A stretch of DNA of 64,000 bases from Leucaena leucocephala (Eukaryota; Streptophyta; Magnoliopsida; Fabales; Fabaceae), in the NCBI GenBank assembly GCA_037074615.1, contig CM073557.1, positions 14,400,501 through 14,464,500 on the forward strand, given 5' to 3'. Shown one piece after another: positions 58,770 through 64,000 of the stretch; position 1 is the stretch's first letter, and the number at the start of each line of letters is the position of its first letter. The notes below the pieces were generated by a model that was not told the origin of the DNA, did not search any database, and saw only the letters and a list, made by a program, of their open reading frames with translations. Both the position numbers and the translations under genes were made by a program.

Positions 58770-60223
58770 TGATAAACTCATATTTATAGTGAGTTTTAGT
58801 GTGTTTTAAGTGAGTTTTGTTATTGATTTTATCCCCATTTATCAATATGATGAGTAATTAATTAATAAAATTAAAATGGAACAAGTGAAAATTAATTGAT
58901 TTGATTTTAGTAATTAATTTGATAAATAATCTATTAAATTTTCACTTTGCAGTGACCAATCAACATGTTAGGCTAATTGACAGTTGAATATGTAAGCATG
59001 TGCTGGATCCAAGAGCTACAAAATCACATGGAACATGTGTTGGATCCAGATCTGATAACAATTGCAAATGGGAGATCAAGAATGTGCTATAACAGAACAT
59101 AATTCCACACATGTGGCACTGTTCATGCACACAACTCATCTGAATAGAATCACATATTTTAGCAGAAGCTCATGCATTCCACACATCATTCACACAATTT
59201 CAGCTACCTTTCACATCCTTCCACACCTATATATACACACCATCACATATCATATCAAACATGCCTGGGGTTTACACTGGACACACTCTTTTTCCTTTTC
59301 CATTCACACATTCATTCTATCACCATTCCATTCACACAACTAGACCCTGGATACACAGTTTCATTTCCATTTCCCTCTCCATTTTATCTTTTGCAACTTT
59401 CCTCTGTTCTAGTCAATATAACCAGAGAAAAGTTTTGTAGTTCATCTTTATCTTCTTCTATCATTTTTGCCATGACTGCTGCTATATTTTCTGTTGTTGC
59501 TGAAGTTCATATAGCAATATAAGGCTAAGCTGCTGTGCTCTCTTGGAGATAATGCTGAACCATAATCCTTGAGTTAAATAGGGAGTTCATTATGTCTTTA
59601 ATTTAGAGTTAAATGTATCAAGTTGATGTAGTTAATTTTGTAATTACTGATACAATTAGAGTAGTAGATGACAAAGAAGTAGGGAACCAAGTTGGATTTC
59701 TTATTTATGCATAATTGACCTTTGATTGATTCTCATCTTTGGTCGAGTTGAACATAGTTGTAATTAATTGAAGTGATTCTATAACAGAGTACAATTGTAT
59801 CTATTTAATTCATATTTTACTAACTTTGAGTTAAATGATTCATAATCTCTTTTAATGTCTGCGAGTTGTAGCTTTGATTGAGATTTAGCTAGCGAGTTGT
59901 TAGCTAACATATTCTAATTCAACTGATCTAATCCTCATATTCTGTGGATAATGAAGGTAAGGTAATCTCCAAGAGAACACGCTTGTCATTCATTCATCTC
60001 ATCATCATAAACACTTAAAAGCATAAACAATAGCATAGGATTTGCTTTCAGTAGTTAAATTGAAATTCATCAAACACCATCTCTTTAACTTATTAATTTG
60101 TGGGTCATTAGATTAATTAGAAACTTCTACATCCATTTAGGCTTATTGTGAATCGACCTAGGTTAGCTTCCATTTTACTATTAATTAGCTTAGTTTTGTT
60201 TGATAATTAAACGATAGTTATCA
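58770..60223 (+). mobile_element. Athila/Tat-type gypsy LTR (1454 bp)
   Basis: It starts TGATAAACTCATATTTATAG and ends GATAGTTATCA, with inverted termini TGATAA/TTATCA. It is followed 3 bp later by an Athila/Tat-style PBS. TATA-like CCTATATATACAC lies near 59228. Frames inside (59062-59522) are not genes. It interrupts the copia pre-integrase domain. The 5 bp to its left are CCTGC; the partner is outside the window. Confidence 0.85.
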
Positions 60224-60226
60224 AAA

Positions 60227-60244
60227 TGGCGTCGTTGCCGGGGA
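60227..60244 (+). other. Primer-binding site of the Athila/Tat-type element
   Basis: TGGCGTCGTTGCCGGGGA, one change from the TGGCGCCGTTGCCGGGGA PBS typical of Athila/Tat/Ogre elements (tRNA-Asp type, from knowledge of those families). It marks the LTR end at 60223. Confidence 0.85.
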
Positions 60245-60723
60245 GCCTTACTTGTTAAGGTTTCCAAAGCAATATCCTAGGCCTAAAAATCATAAAAAAG
60301 TATATAGGTGTTTCAGTTTTTTCTACGGATTCAGTGTTTTGTCTTGTTGAGTCGCGACCAATTGCCTTTCTTGTCACGACCAAAGTACTAAAAATTGATT
60401 TTTGAGCATATCTATGAACTTTAGTAGCGATTAGAAACACATTTGGTAGCAACCTTTGATTTGATTTTTCTCTCTGTAACTTTTAGTCACAATAGGACTG
60501 CTTTTTGGTTGCAACAAAAACTATTTTTCATCCATTTTTCTTCTCTATGATTTTTAGTTGCAACCAGTTTGACACTTAGTCGCAACCAAAAATCATTGTT
60601 TCAATCAGATTTACTCTCTGTGATTTTTAGTCGTAACCTATGTGACAATTGGTCGCAACCAGAAACTAAAAACTTGAAGTATTTTGCTCTCTGTGAGTTT
60701 TAGTCGCAACCAAAGGGACATGT
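60245..60723 (+). repeat. Leader of the Athila/Tat-type element with GTCGCAACCA repeats
   Basis: Non-coding sequence in which variants of TAGTCGCAACCA recur at about 60350, 60423, 60484, 60553, 60575, 60629, 60651 and 60701. They tend to come in pairs about 22 bp apart, every 70 bp or so, within repeats of TTTTTCTCTCTGTGATTTTTAG type. Cut at 60724 by a gypsy LTR. Confidence 0.7.
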
Positions 60724-62011
60724 TGTCATATCCTAATGTTTCCTATCTGTATAATACTGATAATGGAAAGAGGTTTAGAAAGGATTATGACGATGATCGG
60801 AAGGAATAATAAAGGTTATATGAGTTTTGAAGAAAGAGAGGGACTAAAATGAAAATTAGAAAAGGTTAAAGGCTAAAAATAAAAGTAGAAACAAAAGTTG
60901 AGTCAAAAGTGGTAATTATCAAAAGTTTAGGGACCTAAATATAATTAAACAAAAGTTCAGGGACAAATATGTAATTATGAGAAAATTGGACTGAAAAATG
61001 TCAAAAACTGCCTAAAAGCAGTTTAGTCCCAAATTTTACCAATAGTTAGACAAAATTATTTTGATCAATTTAACGCAACACATAATTTTGATTTGAGGTC
61101 CCGATTAATTGATATGAATTCCTAAAGTCAGGAAGAATTATTACAGTATTTTTCAGACCTCAGAATCAGGTGAAACTTTACAGTAAATTCTTATATTTAA
61201 TATAAGAATTTATAAAATTGACAGAGATAGAAAAGGAATCTTGTAGAATTCTTACAGGAATTTATAATGGAATAAAATACTCAATAAATACTATCGAGAG
61301 AGGTTCCTTGGAATTTGTGCCATAAAGGTAATAGACCAATATTAAGGCCCAAATGGAATCCCAAGAGGTTCAATAAGGTGGTTGGACAGTTAAGTGGGCC
61401 AGAGTCCAGAGCAACCCTGAAAAAGTGTGAAATTACGAAAATGCCCCTGTGTGGCCAGATTGTACCAATGATGGATGGAGGGCATTTTGGTCATTATGGA
61501 TAGGCCAAAAAGTCCAAGCTAGTATAAATATGATTAGTTAGAGCCAGTATACACCCTGATACAGTATAAAAGAGTATAAAATGACAATTATGCCCTTAAG
61601 GTTAATATAGTGCAAGATAGTGAACTAAGGGCATTTTAGTTATTTCCCAAGGGATCTGTAATTAAGTTTTGGCCCATTCCAAGAATTTCAATGGTAGTAA
61701 GAATCCAAATACTGGATTTAGGGTTAGACAGTATATTAGGGAATTTTAGAAAAATTAGATTCAGAAAACAGTCTGGTTTTTGGGAAATCAGACTGAATCG
61801 GTACTAGATTGGACAAAAAAAAAATTTAGATGCTTCCTCCCTTTGTAATTTTGTCACATGGGCTTTGAGGTGTACTTTGATAATGTCATAGATGATGTCA
61901 TCTCATTGGCTTCTAGGGCAAGCTAATCCAAGATCAAATATGAGCCATTAGATCAAATAGTACACAAAGTGATCTTGGCCATTGATTTTTCATGAGATTT
62001 TTTATAAATAC
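60724..62011 (+). mobile_element. Gypsy LTR (U3 part), plus strand, same family as 5076-8278
   Basis: It begins TGTCATATCCTAATG and parallels the reverse complement of 8278 back to about 6975, including the GGGACCTAAATATAATTAAA-like block, GAGGTCCCGATTAATTG, the AAATTACGAAAATGCCCCTG block and the TATA box. It ends at 62011, where another LTR has inserted. A 62-codon frame at 61315-61503 has a counterpart at 7690-7481 but no known domain. Confidence 0.8.
62003..62010 (+). promoter_or_regulatory. TATA box of the gypsy LTR, abutted by an insertion
   Basis: TATAAATA at 62003-62010, about 1.28 kb from the LTR start, as in the sister LTRs. The copia-like LTR inserted at 62012 separates it from its own transcription start region. 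Confidence 0.65.
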
Positions 62012-64000
62012 TGTAAGGAATTATTTGACACGCAGCGGAAATAAACTTTAAAAATTTTCCATTCCTTTCCAGGATCTGCCGTATGTGTTTAAGTCAAGTG
62101 GAAAGAATCATTACCCTTAGTGTTGCTCAGCGAATTTCACAGCTTCTCTACGTGGGTGGTGATCTCTGTCTGATCGCAAGAAATCGACGGAGTGTTCCTC
62201 AGCGACCTTCACAGATTCTCTCCGCGGACGGTGGTCTCTTTCCGATCACAAGAAGTCGACGCCTCAGGTCGGCTTCCTCTACTGGTATCCACACGAACAG
62301 CGTTCCAACCACGAACGACGTGCTAGCGTCTCCTGTCCCTCCAAGGCTTTCACAAGTCTCCGTCTCTATTTCAGCAGTTTCTTGTCTGCAAACCTTTTGC
62401 AGATTCCGTTCGGCCTTTTGTGTTCTGTGTTATTTTCAAACGTAGCTCCTCCAATCAGATATAGAGGATGCTATGCATTTTTCCACTTAACCTAATTGGA
62501 TTTTGGAGTTAATCTTATATTAATTCCAAATTGATACAATATCATATATTGTATAATTTTATAAGAAACTAATTAAATAAAATAATATTAAATCCGTCCC
62601 ACAGATTTAATTACCTATTTATTTAACTTTAAATAAAGATGAGACTGAGTTATATTTGATTTATTCCCATAAATCAAATTTGAGATATCCTATCAATTTA
62701 AATTTTGAATTTCAAACGTGATAGAGATTTAATTTATCCTTATAAATTAAATCTTATAAATATCTCTTATATGAAATATCCTATCAATTTGAATTTCGAA
62801 TTTCAAACGTGATAGAGATTTAATTTATCCTTATAAATTAAATATTATAAATATCTCTTATATGAGATATCCTATCAATTTGAATTTCGAATTTCAAACG
62901 TGATAGAGATTTAATTTATCCTTATAAATTAAATCTTATAAATATCTCTTATATGAGATATCCTATCAATTTGAATTTCGAATTCAAACGTGATAGGGAT
63001 TTAATTTATCCTTATAAATTAAATCTCATATATCTCATATATAATATATATATATATATACGAATTTATATATATACGAATATAAATATAAATAAATATA
63101 TATACATTCACCTGGATCTTTCATTGAATCTGGACATGTCTTAGATTCAATGAATCTGGACATCATAGCTCGTGTTGGGCTATTTTGTGTGCGACCCTGT
63201 AGGCCCATATGAAGTTGGCAGTGGGCCATTTGCTATACTAGCCCACAAGTCACAAGCGGTCTCTAGCAAGACATAACGACTACCCAAATCATATGAGGAT
63301 CGATAAACGATGTAACCTTTTATACAACCATATCATGTCCCTTCTGTCACACGATATTTTGGTCATGGATGAGGCATGGATAATGTCATCCTCCTATTCC
63401 CGACCGTTACTTTCTCGATCCCTGAGTAGTCTGACTATAGAAATGGAACTACCTTTCCATTACAGTATGGCCATACATTTCTCAAACTCACTCATCGAGG
63501 GGCCCAGTAATATCTCTCCACGAATGTGAGGGACAAATTCCATCTTGACCATTCACATTCCTCCGCATGAAAAACCACTAAGCCCGAACATAGTCTTTAT
63601 GATCACTCGGTCAAAAGTGACTTTTGACTAGGTCAAAGCTGAGCGTTTTGTCATGTAGGAATCCATGATGATCTCAGGTCAAAGGGCATGTTGACATGGT
63701 TTGTATATGAGAGAAGCTTATGACGTTACCCATGCAGTTCTCTCATAGCGGGTCGGTCCAACACCCTGTACTCTTACATGTGCTTATGACTTTGATTTAT
63801 ATCTCTATACATCTTCAAAGTCATACTGGTCTTATTTCATCTGTGCTCCCACATAGATGATCGACCAGGGACATTTAGGATAATAACATGAATTATCCAA
63901 GGATGGTCATCATAGTAAACATGCAAATAATATGATAACTCAATTAATAAATTCATAAATCAATAATGTTCATAAGACAATGATTGGCCCCTAGGGCACG
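62012..64000 (-). mobile_element. Copia-like LTR, second copy of 27867-29824, reaching the window edge
   Basis: It starts TGTAAGGAATTATTTGACAC at 62012 and is collinear with 27867-29824 to the last base of the window (TTGGCCCCTAGGGCACG). Only about 11 bp of the LTR end are missing. From about 63100 onward the two copies are nearly identical. The flank AATAC (62007-62011) would be the target duplication. Whether this is a solo LTR or the end of a full element lying to the right cannot be seen. It includes a four-unit 91-bp array and the 11-bp inverted repeat at 63785-63825. Confidence 0.88.
62682..63040. repeat. Four tandem 91-bp repeats
   Basis: Units begin at 62682, 62773, 62864 and 62955 (GAGATATCCTATCAATTT type). 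The first three have TTTCAAACG where the array at 28502 has TTCAAACG, one base longer per unit. Confidence 0.93.

Noticed and set aside
59062..59522. Overlapping frames of 93 and 116 codons, His/Ser/Thr-rich.
   Set aside because: They are inside an Athila/Tat-type LTR around its TATA-like box. The composition follows CA/CT-rich leader DNA.
60340..60723. Evenly recurring 12-mers resembling a CRISPR or satellite array.
   Set aside because: Units are imperfect and contiguous with a retroelement leader next to a PBS; no spacers of constant length.

Overview
The window is plant nuclear DNA, most likely from a eudicot. It is AT-rich, holds no operon-like gene run, and is almost entirely nested transposable elements: Ty3/gypsy and Ty1/copia LTR retrotransposons with tRNA primer-binding sites, a CACTA-type transposase remnant and small MITE-like elements. 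One host-gene remnant is present, a decayed copy of a CLASSY (CLSY1/2-like) SNF2 chromatin remodeller. I see no rRNA or tRNA gene, no CRISPR array and no complete host protein gene. The species cannot be named from the sequence alone.

Layout, left side (1-14772). A minus-strand chromovirus-like gypsy element occupies 1893-8278: a 3.2-kb 5' LTR (8278 to 5076), a Met-initiator PBS, an extra intact 326-codon reading frame of unknown function (4957 to 3977), then gag and the protease/start of RT. The RT is cut at 1892 by the TG end of a second, clearly diverged LTR of the same family, which runs off the left edge. From 8279 to about 12960 lies an older plus-strand relative with LTR pieces, decayed PBS, gag, zinc knuckle and protease. 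At 13998-14772 is a four-exon remnant of a CACTA (Transposase_24) protein on the minus strand.

Middle (14773-39130). Two LTR-like copies of another family (R family; a third lies at 42742) are followed by Stowaway-like MITEs. A direct duplication then has copy A at 23573-30890 and copy B at 30904-35500. Copy A was later invaded by an LTR-like insertion (27305-30618) that itself carries a solo LTR (27867-29824) with an exact 5-bp target duplication.

39131-42741 is the CLSY pseudogene. It has recognisable exons, SNF2 motifs I, Ia, II, III and part of the C-terminal helicase lobe, but also many frameshifts and stops, and it is cut off by an R-family LTR.

Right side (44760-64000). This part holds an 8-bp-TSD MITE (47025-47334) and a large TIR element (about 47552-50927) split by a solo copia LTR. 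It is followed by a plus-strand copia element (LTR 52020-53595, PBS, gag, protease, start of GAG-pre-integrase) split by an opposite-strand LTR of its own family. That copia element is cut at 58770 by an Athila/Tat-type LTR with its own PBS, which is cut at 60724 by a gypsy LTR, which is cut at 62012 by another copy of the 27867-29824 LTR. The right half therefore reads as a stack of at least four successive insertions.

The best candidate for something undescribed is the 326-aa acidic, PGPS-repeat protein frame between the PBS and gag of the left gypsy element. It is intact, while the gag-pol frame beside it carries three in-frame stops. All family calls come from motif reading by eye; no alignment or database search was run.
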